From CALBPI01 sp038524795 (GTDB lineage: Bacteria; Pseudomonadota; Gammaproteobacteria; Steroidobacterales; Woeseiaceae): 64,000 bases of DNA. The translations under genes and the position numbers were made by a program. How positions within the stretch are numbered: position 1 is the stretch's first letter; the number at the start of each line of letters is the position of its first letter. This document shows positions 44,063 to 53,006 of the stretch, one piece after another. The notes beneath the pieces were generated by a model. It saw only the letters and a program-made list of their open reading frames with translations. It was not told the DNA's origin and did no database searches. The stretch covers positions 310,001 to 374,000 of the forward strand of contig JBCBIJ010000001.1 of the NCBI GenBank assembly GCA_038524795.1, read 5' to 3'.

Positions 44063-47000
44063 ATGACAGATTTTCAAAACGGCGTTGAAACAGGGGTCAT
44101 TGTGGCGAAGAAACCAGAACGGTTTGTCCTAGGGCAATTCGACAACGAGCTCAACCGGAGCCAAGTGCTCCACGGATCTGGCGCTGGCGTGTCGTTTATC
44201 GATCGCTCTCATTTCGAACTACCCATCCGGCGGGAACACCTCAGCGCGCTTGGGTTGTCAGAGGGCTCCGTGCTGTACGGCACGCTGTTGAAGTCGCCTG
44301 ATCCCACGGGGACCCCCGAGACCGGCGAGGCAACCAGCAAGAAGCGGCTGGAGCAGCTTGCGTTGCCTCCGTTTGCCACCCTGATTGCAAGCCCGGTACC
44401 GCCGCCGGCCTGGAATCGCGGTGTCCGCATCTGCTTTTCGACGACGCAAAACCGATCAGGCCAGCTCGCTGATTTGATACTCGCTCTCCGAAGCTGCGGC
44501 CTATTGGTCCGGCACACTTATGCGGTTAGCGGGCTGGATTCTGAGCGAAGCCTCGCAATTGGTAGCGAGGGTCGAGAATTCCCGCTGGCGTCTCATTCAC
44601 GTACACCCTCGCAGCCGTCCGTCGTGCTGACAATTGAGTACATGAATAAGAAGGCCGTCCGCCCGCCGTCAACCGCTGATGACAGCTTGAAACACAAGTT
44701 TAAGAAATCAGAGCGTGACGTGCTTCTGGCACTGCACCGCTATATCGAAGCTTGGTCCAGTCAGACGCCCGATTACCGCCGCGCTTTGAGGCGCAAAGCG
44801 TATTTTGTTGGAAAGCTTGGGGCGCTTCTTCAGCGAGGCGTCATAGACCCGCGCACGGAAGAACATCGGGAAACCGGACAATTCAGAATAGAGTGGCTGA
44901 GTCCCTTACAAACCTTGCAGACGCTGTCGTCCGCAATCGCCACAAAGCAAAACGAGCAGGGGCCCGAGACGCCAACGTTTGAGAGTGCTACGACCGACAA
45001 CAATCACCACTCCGAGACACCGTCGCCCGAGTCTTCTGCGAGCCGAGAAGATCCCCGGCCCGAGGTGACGCTCCGCGTGAAAACGTCTGTTTCTGATGAG
45101 CGTAATCTCTGTATTAGCGTCGAACCCTGGCGCAGGACACTCGATCCGAAAGCGAGAATGAGCATTGAGGAAGCAGCCAGCCCCGGCCAGGCCAATCAGT
45201 GCGCCGTCGTCACGGTGGACACCGAGGAAAGGACGCTAACCGCCCATTTGATCCCCATCGAACGATTCGCAGTGGCCCAGTTTGAGGTCACGCACCCCGC
45301 TGGCCGTCTACAAGATTTCTGGAAGGAGTGGATCTTCAACGAAATCAAGAAACACGAGGGTGTCGTGCTGCAGACCTTCTCACAGGGGCGTCTAGACGAA
45401 CGATGGGCCAGAGAGTTGGTCGTGTGTTATTTCCCGTTTCTGGATGAGGCGACGTCAATTGAGAAGAGAACGCCGATCGTATGCCGAAAGGAGCTTGAGA
45501 AGATTGCACGTTGCTTCAGGGCACTACAAGGATTCACCAGAAACGGCACTGGCGGTTGGCTGGACAAGACCAGTCTGGATGAGACCCGGGATTTTGATTT
45601 CCCCTCCGAAGGACTGAAGGCGCTCTTTCATCAGCTCAGTGATGCTCGACTGCAACGCATTTCGGATCTGATGCCCGAGCACTTCAAAGGTCCCGAGCTA
45701 CTGCAACGAAAAGACTCCACACTCCGCGATGTCAAACTCTGGTACCGGTGGCCATCGAACTCGGCCTACAAAGCCAGAGACGCCTACGTTGTCCAGCCGT
45801 TTGACTTTACCCAACCCCTGGGATTCGACCGTTACTCTCGGCTCTACACCGAAAAACTGTTCCAGCAGCAGGGGTCACGCATCCGACTGGTTATACGGTT
45901 GATGCGTCTGGTGGCAAGCAATACCGGTGAGCGCAGTGCCCTGTTGTTGGGCCCCTACCGCTCGGGCAAAACATCTGTGTTGACCATGGTCCGGGAGCTG
46001 CTCAACTCGGAAGAGGAACGCGGGAAACTGCTCAAACGGATCGGCGAGCGAGATCAGAAAGACGAAATCGAGGCATTTTTCAGGGACCAGAAGATTCTTT
46101 GCATCGACATCAATGCGACCGTCACGCCGCCGCATTTGTTAATCGTGGAGATCTTCAGGAAGCTCCAGGCGCTCGCGGAAGCATCTAGCCCAATCAGCAC
46201 CCTAGCGAAGAAGATGGTCAACGAAGTGGCCCGTGTTTTTGAGCGTCTTTTTGGCCTTGCGTTGACCGCGAGTCTGGAGATTTTTCTGGCGCCGCTGCCA
46301 AAGTCTTCAAGACTGAAACTCAGTTTTTTGGGACTCGGGAAACCCAAGCCAGGTAAGCCGGCGAATCAGCTCTTACAGCGTGAGAAGGATTCACCCTGGG
46401 ACACGGTGGAAGGACGGGCTGCGTTTCTCAGAGGCAGCATGGCGGTGTTGCGCGAGGCCGTAAAGAAACTGGGCGATGACGGCAAGCTCGTGATCACGTT
46501 GGACGAGGTCGCCGCAACGGCCGCCTGGGACAACGAGATCGCGTTTCCCGTCTGGCGCAACATGATCGAGTCTCCCGACTTCAGCAAAGTTCGCTGGATA
46601 CTGACGTCCAGCAGGCCACTCGTGGAAGCAACGGCGTTTTCCCCTCTGGGTAACGCCGTCCGTGAATTCCTCATGCGTCCGCTGTCAGAATCAGAAGCCG
46701 ACGCGCTGATCAGCAATTTCGACACCAGGATCGTCGTGAGGGACGGTCAGGAGGATCGAAGCCAGTCAGAGAAGACGCCGATTGTCGTGACCTACGAAGC
46801 GAGGGAGTACCTAAAGTGGGTTACGGGCGCCTTTCCGTATCTCTTGCAAGTGGTCTGCACGCATCTGTACGAGCAGGTGACCGCCTACCATATTCCGATC
46901 GTCTCGCAGCCGCTGTTGCGGCACGTGATTCGCCGAAAGGTGATTCCTGAACTTTCTGACTACTTCGAGACTCAGAAACGACACCTTGAGGGACCTCTGC

Positions 47001-47182
47001 TCGAGAAGATATACGCCGCGTTGTGCGGCGAACAGAATCCGCTCAAGTACTCCAGTATCAATCTCGGTGGCGTCAATCTGATTGAGCGGCGGAAACTTCA
47101 GATGTCCGGTGTCGGGTGGGCCGAGGGTGACTGTGTGGTGTCGCCGCTGTTCTTGTATTGGCTGTGGTCGTCGCAGAGCTAG
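44063..47182 (+). CDS. Large P-loop NTPase (STAND-like) with unfamiliar N-terminal region
   Basis: A 1039-residue cytoplasmic protein; no signal peptide. Residues 630-638 are a Walker A loop (GPYRSGKTS), and LVITLDEVAA holds the Walker B acids Asp814/Glu815, followed by a WILTSSRPL sensor-like strand. The last 150 or so residues look like a winged-helix tail with ERRKLQMSGVGW. This matches STAND or AAA-like ATPases. The first 600 residues contain nothing I can name, except that about 119-195 (VRICFSTTQNRSGQLADLIL to VVLTIEYM) has the pattern of an ACT-like ligand-binding domain, and a basic helical part follows (210-270). Proteins of this build can act as signal-activated switches, including in phage defence. 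Here there is no recognisable effector domain, so the role is open. The gene stands alone, divergent from the AraC-type gene. Confidence 0.8.
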   Translation: MTDFQNGVETGVIVAKKPERFVLGQFDNELNRSQVLHGSGAGVSFIDRSHFELPIRREHLSALGLSEGSVLYGTLLKSPDPTGTPETGEATSKKRLEQLALPPFATLIASPVPPPAWNRGVRICFSTTQNRSGQLADLILALRSCGLLVRHTYAVSGLDSERSLAIGSEGREFPLASHSRTPSQPSVVLTIEYMNKKAVRPPSTADDSLKHKFKKSERDVLLALHRYIEAWSSQTPDYRRALRRKAYFVGKLGALLQRGVIDPRTEEHRETGQFRIEWLSPLQTLQTLSSAIATKQNEQGPETPTFESATTDNNHHSETPSPESSASREDPRPEVTLRVKTSVSDERNLCISVEPWRRTLDPKARMSIEEAASPGQANQCAVVTVDTEERTLTAHLIPIERFAVAQFEVTHPAGRLQDFWKEWIFNEIKKHEGVVLQTFSQGRLDERWARELVVCYFPFLDEATSIEKRTPIVCRKELEKIARCFRALQGFTRNGTGGWLDKTSLDETRDFDFPSEGLKALFHQLSDARLQRISDLMPEHFKGPELLQRKDSTLRDVKLWYRWPSNSAYKARDAYVVQPFDFTQPLGFDRYSRLYTEKLFQQQGSRIRLVIRLMRLVASNTGERSALLLGPYRSGKTSVLTMVRELLNSEEERGKLLKRIGERDQKDEIEAFFRDQKILCIDINATVTPPHLLIVEIFRKLQALAEASSPISTLAKKMVNEVARVFERLFGLALTASLEIFLAPLPKSSRLKLSFLGLGKPKPGKPANQLLQREKDSPWDTVEGRAAFLRGSMAVLREAVKKLGDDGKLVITLDEVAATAAWDNEIAFPVWRNMIESPDFSKVRWILTSSRPLVEATAFSPLGNAVREFLMRPLSESEADALISNFDTRIVVRDGQEDRSQSEKTPIVVTYEAREYLKWVTGAFPYLLQVVCTHLYEQVTAYHIPIVSQPLLRHVIRRKVIPELSDYFETQKRHLEGPLLEKIYAALCGEQNPLKYSSINLGGVNLIERRKLQMSGVGWAEGDCVVSPLFLYWLWSSQS

Positions 47183-47460
47183 CGTAGTGTTGAACACCAC
47201 TGCCAATCCAAATCTTCGCAGATGAGCAGCTCCTGAAAATCGCAAGAGCCAGCACATCCAAACAGCTTGTCCACGCCTCGAAGACGCGACCGATATCGAA
47301 CTGAAAAAATCACTCGGACCACACGTGCGTGCCCAACACCGGTGGCATCAACGTACGCTCGGTGTCCGTATTCCAGCACCCTAGCTGATCCTGAGTTTTG
47401 AAAAAACCGATATCCGCAAGGCAGTCCGGGGAGACGGCTGAAGCCGAGCGGGATATGGGA

Positions 47461-49302
47461 TCAACACGCGTCGTTCGCCGTCTCCTGAATGCAATGACCG
47501 ACGACATCGGCATGCAAAACGCCTGAACCATCATACGGATCGTCATCTGTCGATACGTCACGCGCGATACCCATCAGTTCCGCTGCACGCGCGCGATCAC
47601 GAGGTACCCCTTCAGCACCGTTGTAAGCGAGCCTTGCCGCAAAGACACACGCGTTTGCCGAGTGAGTCGCCACCGCCAGAACACAACCCTCCGAAAGCAA
47701 TTCGTAGGCTCGGCGGGCGGGTTGCGGATCTGTCACGTGACCCTCGAGCAGCATGTCTGCAGCGTCCTCACAACTGTACGGCAGTCCCGCGCTGCAACCC
47801 GCCTCGAAGGCTTTGAAGGCATCTTCTAAGTTGGCGTCGCGCATCGGTGAAACAGCTTGGCCGAAGCTGTTAACGACAGAACCGACTGGGTTGGCCGCAA
47901 ACCACACGTTGCCCAGCATTCGGCAACCGTAGCCATCGCCAAAGCGGCAGCTCCGTTCCAACCAGAGGATGGCCTCCTGTCGGTTCGCATTCAGGAGATC
48001 GGTCGATTCCACCGTGAAGGGCCGGTTGGTCTGTGCCTTTTTCGAGTACCAGGCGAGTTGACCAGCCACATGGCATCCTCTGCCATCACGCAATTCGCAC
48101 GCGCGTTGTGCATACGCCCGCGCGAGAACATCATCCTTTCGGACCTGTCCCGTGCCCCAGTTGAGCGCCATTGCGGCGGCCAGCAATTCGTCAGCGGTCG
48201 CGTTCTCAAAATCGTCGATGAGACCCGCGGCTCCGATGCGTGCGTCGGCGACATCGAGACCACAACTACCTCGTCCGTCGAGAATGCACGCGGTAACCGG
48301 ATCCGACTCTGCTTTGGACCGATCGAGTTTTATCGCACGACGAATGAAAGACCGACCCTTGCGCTCGTCAGGCGCGAGGTTGTCGACACCGCTGTAGATG
48401 TAACGCGCTGCATTAACGCATGCCTCTGCGCTTGAGATCTTTTCTATGCCATTCCGGGTGTTGCAGCTTTGCTGATACAGCACGTAGGCACGTGCCCCAG
48501 GATTCTCGGCGGCGACGTGTCGATGCTCATATAGCGCCGCAGCTTGGTTGCAACCCCAGGCGGAGCCGCCGTCGCAGGCAAGTCGATAGAGCTCCAGCGC
48601 TGACGCAAAGTCCGCATCTGGGTCGTACTCGACGCCGTCGCTGGCCTTCGGTCGGACACGGTCAGCCAACCCTGAGCAGGCACTGCCGTAGCCCACATTG
48701 CATCCCTTTCGCATCAGCGCTTCTGCCGTGTCGGGATCAGCCTCCTCCGGCACTCCGTCTCGCGGGTTCAGATACATTTTTGCGAGACCGTAGCAGCCGC
48801 CGCCACGGCCCTTGTCGCACTCACGTTCCAGGAATGCGAACGCGCGCTCTGGATCAGCATCGATACGGTACAGCCCCACCCGCAACGCGAAACCGGCCGC
48901 ATCGATGGCTTTATCACTATTGCGCGGCAAGTCCCATTCCCGGGCGACAACAGCCAGTGCGTCATCGGCGCGTCGCTCCTTGCGTGCCACAATCTGTTGC
49001 GGGGTGAAACAGCCGTTCTCGAATCGCTGGTAGCCGGCTGCGCAAACAAAGGCGACACATTCTCGAACGGTCACCATGCGCCTCGCGGTGCTTTGACAAT
49101 AACCGCCGCCGCCACAGCTCGTGCGACAGCCGTAGTCGTCGCAATATGTCCTGCAGGTCTGCGGTGCTTGCTGCGCGCAATAGGACTGCGACACCTGTCG
49201 GTCCGAGTACTGCGTGCACGTCTTGCCCGTGCTCCCAGGTGCCGCGCAACCTGCCATCACGGCCGCGGTGACCAGCAGCACCAATGCCACGAATCGTCTC
49301 AT
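47461..49302 (-). CDS. Sel1-repeat lipoprotein
   Basis: A 613-residue lipoprotein (lipobox MAGC, Cys19). The N-terminal 90 residues are unusually rich in cysteine (about a dozen, e.g. CRTYCDDYGCRTSCGGGGYC), implying disulphides in the periplasm. From about residue 130 come Sel1-like alpha/alpha repeats, each with an A-x-x-x-Y/L-x-x-x-C-x-x-G core (for example CDKGRGGGCYGLAKMYL and CNVGYGSACSGLADRV). Sel1 repeats are protein-protein scaffolds. Many repeats here carry a pair of Cys, which is common in exported members. Partners are unknown. The 278 bases before it (47183-47460) show no gene. Confidence 0.87.
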   Translation of the reverse strand: MRRFVALVLLVTAAVMAGCAAPGSTGKTCTQYSDRQVSQSYCAQQAPQTCRTYCDDYGCRTSCGGGGYCQSTARRMVTVRECVAFVCAAGYQRFENGCFTPQQIVARKERRADDALAVVAREWDLPRNSDKAIDAAGFALRVGLYRIDADPERAFAFLERECDKGRGGGCYGLAKMYLNPRDGVPEEADPDTAEALMRKGCNVGYGSACSGLADRVRPKASDGVEYDPDADFASALELYRLACDGGSAWGCNQAAALYEHRHVAAENPGARAYVLYQQSCNTRNGIEKISSAEACVNAARYIYSGVDNLAPDERKGRSFIRRAIKLDRSKAESDPVTACILDGRGSCGLDVADARIGAAGLIDDFENATADELLAAAMALNWGTGQVRKDDVLARAYAQRACELRDGRGCHVAGQLAWYSKKAQTNRPFTVESTDLLNANRQEAILWLERSCRFGDGYGCRMLGNVWFAANPVGSVVNSFGQAVSPMRDANLEDAFKAFEAGCSAGLPYSCEDAADMLLEGHVTDPQPARRAYELLSEGCVLAVATHSANACVFAARLAYNGAEGVPRDRARAAELMGIARDVSTDDDPYDGSGVLHADVVGHCIQETANDAC

Positions 49303-49518
49303 TACAGCCTCCTCGAGCCTGACCCCCTACAGCTGACGGTGAGTATCGGGCCAAGCTGTCGGACAGGTTTTTAAGAAGGCTTTAAGATCGCCTCAAGGTC
49401 TCAGGGCTCGCCGTATGACGGCGTTGGTCGGTGTGCGTGGCCGGTTGGCAATCCGGACATGCTCTGCTTACGGATCTGTACAGGTGATCGCAAGGCGATG
49501 AAGACGAGCTACCAAAAA

Positions 49519-49594
49519 TGGTGGCCAGGGGCGGAATCGAACCACCGACACGCGGATTTTCAATCCGCTGCTCTACCAACTGAGCTACCTGGCC
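49519..49594 (-). tRNA. tRNA-Phe (GAA)
   Basis: A 76-base tRNA on the minus strand with encoded CCA. The 5' GGCCAGG pairs with CCTGGCC at the 3' end, the D-loop has AGCTCAGTTGGTAGAGC, the anticodon loop is TTGAAAA with anticodon GAA, and the T arm has GGTTCGATTCC. No intron or mismatch is seen. Confidence 0.97.
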
Positions 49595-49647
49595 ATCCTG
49601 TCAGCGGGTCTCCGGCAGGACGCCGGGCCGCTGGATGCGGGCCGCGT

Positions 49648-49676
49648 ATTACAACGGCAGCCGCTCAGAGAGTCAA
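49648..49676 (-). promoter_or_regulatory. Sigma-70 promoter of tRNA-Phe
   Basis: On the minus strand TTGACT (49676-49671) and TGTAAT (49653-49648) are separated by exactly 17 bases, followed by a GC-rich discriminator. The start of transcription would lie about 45-50 bases before the tRNA 5' end, as usual for stable RNA genes. Confidence 0.75.
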
Positions 49677-49753
49677 TAGCCGCCGGGGCCCGTCGATTGG
49701 CCCCGGGCCGCAACAGGCCAACACCCCCAGAGCCACTGGCGAATCGCAGCCGA

Positions 49754-52498
49754 TCAACCCGTTGAGTCCTCACGCCTCTGTGCGGCCAAAACCTGTTGAT
49801 TGATCGGAACGCGCGACAAGAAGGTTTCGCGCCGGTCTGGCGCCTCGATCGTATCGGCAATCGTCGCGATGATGGCCGCCGCCTTATCCAAGTACACCTC
49901 GGCGTCATCGCGTCGGTCGCATGCGGCGAGCATGACCGAATGGCAGAAATAGACCTCTTGCGACCGCACGGCGGGCATCACCCCCGCCGCCTCGAGCAAA
50001 GCCACCGCACGCTCGCTGTTTTGAAGCGCTTGGTCGGCATGACCCTCGGTAAGCTCCAGTTGCGCGAGCAAGCACAGTGACATGACCTCAGACCGGGAAA
50101 ACTGGCCGGCCTGTGATTCCTCAATATTGGACTCGGGCAGCTTGCGCGCGTCGCCAGGGTTGCGCGCTGCATTGTGCGGGTGGAGCAGAAATTCGGCGAC
50201 ATAATTTCGGACGAGCGTAATCAGATCGATGTTGGGCAGTCGCTGGCTCTCTCGGTAGCCTTCCATCAAAGGCTGTTCTGCGTCGCTCATCCTGCCCCAC
50301 TCCACGTAGAGCTTGCCAAGCAGCGCCAGGTTGTTGCCGTGCCACGCGTTGGGCCCGATTTTTTCGTTGTGCGCTGAAAGCGCCTTCTGTAGCGTCGCCT
50401 CGCACTGTTCGAACTGGCCACCCGCCAGGTAGACCTGCGCCAAATAGTTGTAGGTCGTTAACAGGTCGCTGGGCAATTGCAGGCGCTCCAGACCAGCGAC
50501 TGCCTCCTCCAGCAAGCGCTCGCCATTTCCGATGTGCTCGTGGTCGAACTCACCGACACCCAGACGCTCAAGCAGCAGGCAGCTGGTGCGGTCGTCACGG
50601 TCGCCGTCGATCGAAGCCCGGTACAACGCATAACCTTCGTGCATCAACTGAAGCCCGCGGGACACATCCTGCTTTTTGAGCTGGTGGCCGTAACCAATCT
50701 GCATGACGGCTTCGATCACCTTGTCGCCACTGCGTCTGGCGACGTCATAGGCTCTTTCTAGCTCTACCAGGGATGCTTCCACGGAGTCGGTCGCATGCAG
50801 GATGTTGCCCTTTTGGTAATGCAGCACAGCTTCGATTTCTGCATCGCCCGCGCGCGTCGCGGCACGAATCGCCCTGTCTGCGATTTCCAGAATGTCCTGA
50901 CCACCGGCCAGTCTCCGAACGCCCCGCGACACGGACCCAACGCAGTTCAACAGGATCGCAACAATGCGTGCGTAGCAAAGGTCGTCGACGTCCGCGCGCT
51001 GCTCGTCGCACGCCATCGTATCAACAGCTTCCTCGCACAGGGTCAGCGCTTCCGGCAGCCCGCCCTTCTCGAAGCACGACGACGCTGCCCGTTCCGAGAA
51101 CGTGGCATACGATCGCGTAACGCCCGCCTTGCGGAAGTGGTTCGCAATCGAGATCAATACGCGGGTGGGCACGCTGGAGCGCTCATTAACCACCGCCTCC
51201 AGGGTTTCACCGACGGTCTTGTGGAGCGCTCTGCTCTGCCCGGGCGTTAACGTGCTGTAAAACGCGGACCGCATGAGTGCGTGGTCGAAGGCGTAGACGT
51301 CGGACTCGAGCGGCACCGGGAGGTTATGCGACTCCCGCAACTCGATAAGGCGGTAACGATCGGCTAGCGACTTGAGATCACTCTGAATGCGGAGTTCCTG
51401 TTGCCCCTCAATGGTGGCCACGACATTGGTTGAGAACCGCATGCCCTGTACGGCACCGACGGCAAGATAGCCTCGCTTGTCGGGGTCGACACGCTCAACC
51501 CGCTTTGCAAGCACAGCGTCGATGGTGGGAGGAATCCCGGCCTGCTCGATCCGTCCTGAAGCCTGCCACTCCCCGTCACGGCCCCGCGTGATCCTGCCGT
51601 CGACGCGCAACACGCCGTCAACCACATCGATGATGCCCTCTTCATCGAGCCAGCCCAGGTAGTTGCGAAAAAACAGTGGATGCCCGGCGCACACATGATG
51701 AAGCCACGGACCAAACGACGGGTGCTCACTCGTACCGAAGCGACGGCGCAGGTATTCGTCGATATCGTCGACCGTCAGGTTGCTAAGATCGACTCCGCTT
51801 GCCAGCGACTTTCCGACCAGCTCCAAGCGGGTCTGTGTAAGGGCCGTCGACTTGCCCAGACCTGCGGGCCGGTAGCACACCAGAATCACGATGCTCATGT
51901 CGGCGATGCCGCGAGCAAGAAACCGCAGCATTTCGCTCGACGTCGCGTCGATCCAGTGCGCGTCCTCCAGGATCAAGACGAGCGCGTCGCAACTGTCTGC
52001 CACAACCTCAAGGCCCGCCAGAAATTGTCCGAACAGGTGGCTCGGCTGGACTCTGGTGTCACCCAGCTCCTTACCGCCCATGAGCTTGGTGTACTCGGCG
52101 CGGGTATTGTAGACCGCGCTCAGCGCCGAGCCGAGATACGGTACCGTCTGGAGCCAACCATCTGCCGTCTTGCGAAACGCCATCTTAAGGCTCTGCAAGC
52201 GCGTACGTGCCGCTGGAGGATTTGCAAGGCTGGCGCCCATTTCGGCAAACGGCGAGTAGGGGTCGCGCGAACCCGTGTCCTCGAAACAGTGTCCGACGAT
52301 CGTCTCGATGTCCCGAAACTCAGGGCTGGACTGACAGCGTGCCAGGAACTCCTTAATTAAGGTGCTCTTGCCCGACCCTGCATTGCCCGCAATGAACAGC
52401 GTCTGACCTTTGCCCGCCCGCGCCTTCGACAGCGCCACAAAGAGCTGGCCGAGCTCCTCGGTACGACCTACGAACGTTGCGTGTTCGTCATTCACCAT
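49754..52498 (-). CDS. AAA-type ATPase with TPR repeats, no effector domain
   Basis: A 914-residue protein. I chose ATG 52498 (MVNDEHATFVGR). FVGRTEELGQL opens an AAA_16-type NTPase, with Walker A GNAGSGKST (residues about 38-46) and Walker B LVLILEDAHW. After the ATPase (to about 350) comes a winged-helix-like stretch and then TPR-like helical repeats to the C-terminus. This core is usually fused to a kinase, adenylate cyclase or LuxR-type DNA-binding domain (MalT-like). None is present at either end, and no such gene is adjacent. It may act as a free sensor or scaffold. The tRNA-Phe gene lies downstream on the same strand. Confidence 0.87.
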   Translation of the reverse strand: MVNDEHATFVGRTEELGQLFVALSKARAGKGQTLFIAGNAGSGKSTLIKEFLARCQSSPEFRDIETIVGHCFEDTGSRDPYSPFAEMGASLANPPAARTRLQSLKMAFRKTADGWLQTVPYLGSALSAVYNTRAEYTKLMGGKELGDTRVQPSHLFGQFLAGLEVVADSCDALVLILEDAHWIDATSSEMLRFLARGIADMSIVILVCYRPAGLGKSTALTQTRLELVGKSLASGVDLSNLTVDDIDEYLRRRFGTSEHPSFGPWLHHVCAGHPLFFRNYLGWLDEEGIIDVVDGVLRVDGRITRGRDGEWQASGRIEQAGIPPTIDAVLAKRVERVDPDKRGYLAVGAVQGMRFSTNVVATIEGQQELRIQSDLKSLADRYRLIELRESHNLPVPLESDVYAFDHALMRSAFYSTLTPGQSRALHKTVGETLEAVVNERSSVPTRVLISIANHFRKAGVTRSYATFSERAASSCFEKGGLPEALTLCEEAVDTMACDEQRADVDDLCYARIVAILLNCVGSVSRGVRRLAGGQDILEIADRAIRAATRAGDAEIEAVLHYQKGNILHATDSVEASLVELERAYDVARRSGDKVIEAVMQIGYGHQLKKQDVSRGLQLMHEGYALYRASIDGDRDDRTSCLLLERLGVGEFDHEHIGNGERLLEEAVAGLERLQLPSDLLTTYNYLAQVYLAGGQFEQCEATLQKALSAHNEKIGPNAWHGNNLALLGKLYVEWGRMSDAEQPLMEGYRESQRLPNIDLITLVRNYVAEFLLHPHNAARNPGDARKLPESNIEESQAGQFSRSEVMSLCLLAQLELTEGHADQALQNSERAVALLEAAGVMPAVRSQEVYFCHSVMLAACDRRDDAEVYLDKAAAIIATIADTIEAPDRRETFLSRVPINQQVLAAQRREDSTG

Positions 52499-52652
52499 GC
52501 GGGTCAAACTATCACAGCGAGGCACTGCCCGAGGGCCCCGCCTAAAGGGGACAATCGTCGGGAGGGGCTGCGATTTTTTTGTAGTGATGTGTCGTAATCA
52601 GCACCCCCCCATCCGTCAACTATCATGAACCCATCAGAAAAGGAGCAACCCG

Positions 52653-53006
52653 ATGGAATACGTGATGTTGATCTACAACGCCGAGGAACGCTGGAACGCA
52701 CTCAGCGAGGCCGAGGAGGCCCGTATCATGGCGGGACATTTCGCCATCAACGAGAAGGCTCAAGCCGACGGCACGTTCCGTTCCGGTAACCGGCTTATGG
52801 ATGTGGCAGCCGCCACAACCGTCCGCAACAACGACGGCAAAATCACGGTCACCGATGGCCCGTTCGCGGAAACCAAGGAACAGCTCGGCGGCTACTACAT
52901 CTTTGAGGCCGACGACCTCGACACGATCATCGGCTATGCCAGTCTGTTGCCGCACGACGACATTGGCTGCGTCGAAATCCGCCCGCTGTACCCGGAAACG
53001 GAATGA
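52653..53006 (+). CDS. YCII-related (DGPF domain) protein
   Basis: A 117-residue protein starting behind AAAAGGAG. It has the ferredoxin-like YCII fold pattern: MEYVMLIYNAEERW first strand, DGPF at residues 68-71 (TVTDGPFAETKEQLGGYYI) and IEIRPLY-type ending (VEIRPLYPE). The stop overlaps the start of the sigma gene by 4 bases (ATGA). DGPF proteins are the characteristic partners of ECF42 sigma factors. Their biochemical role is not settled. Confidence 0.9.
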   Translation: MEYVMLIYNAEERWNALSEAEEARIMAGHFAINEKAQADGTFRSGNRLMDVAAATTVRNNDGKITVTDGPFAETKEQLGGYYIFEADDLDTIIGYASLLPHDDIGCVEIRPLYPETE

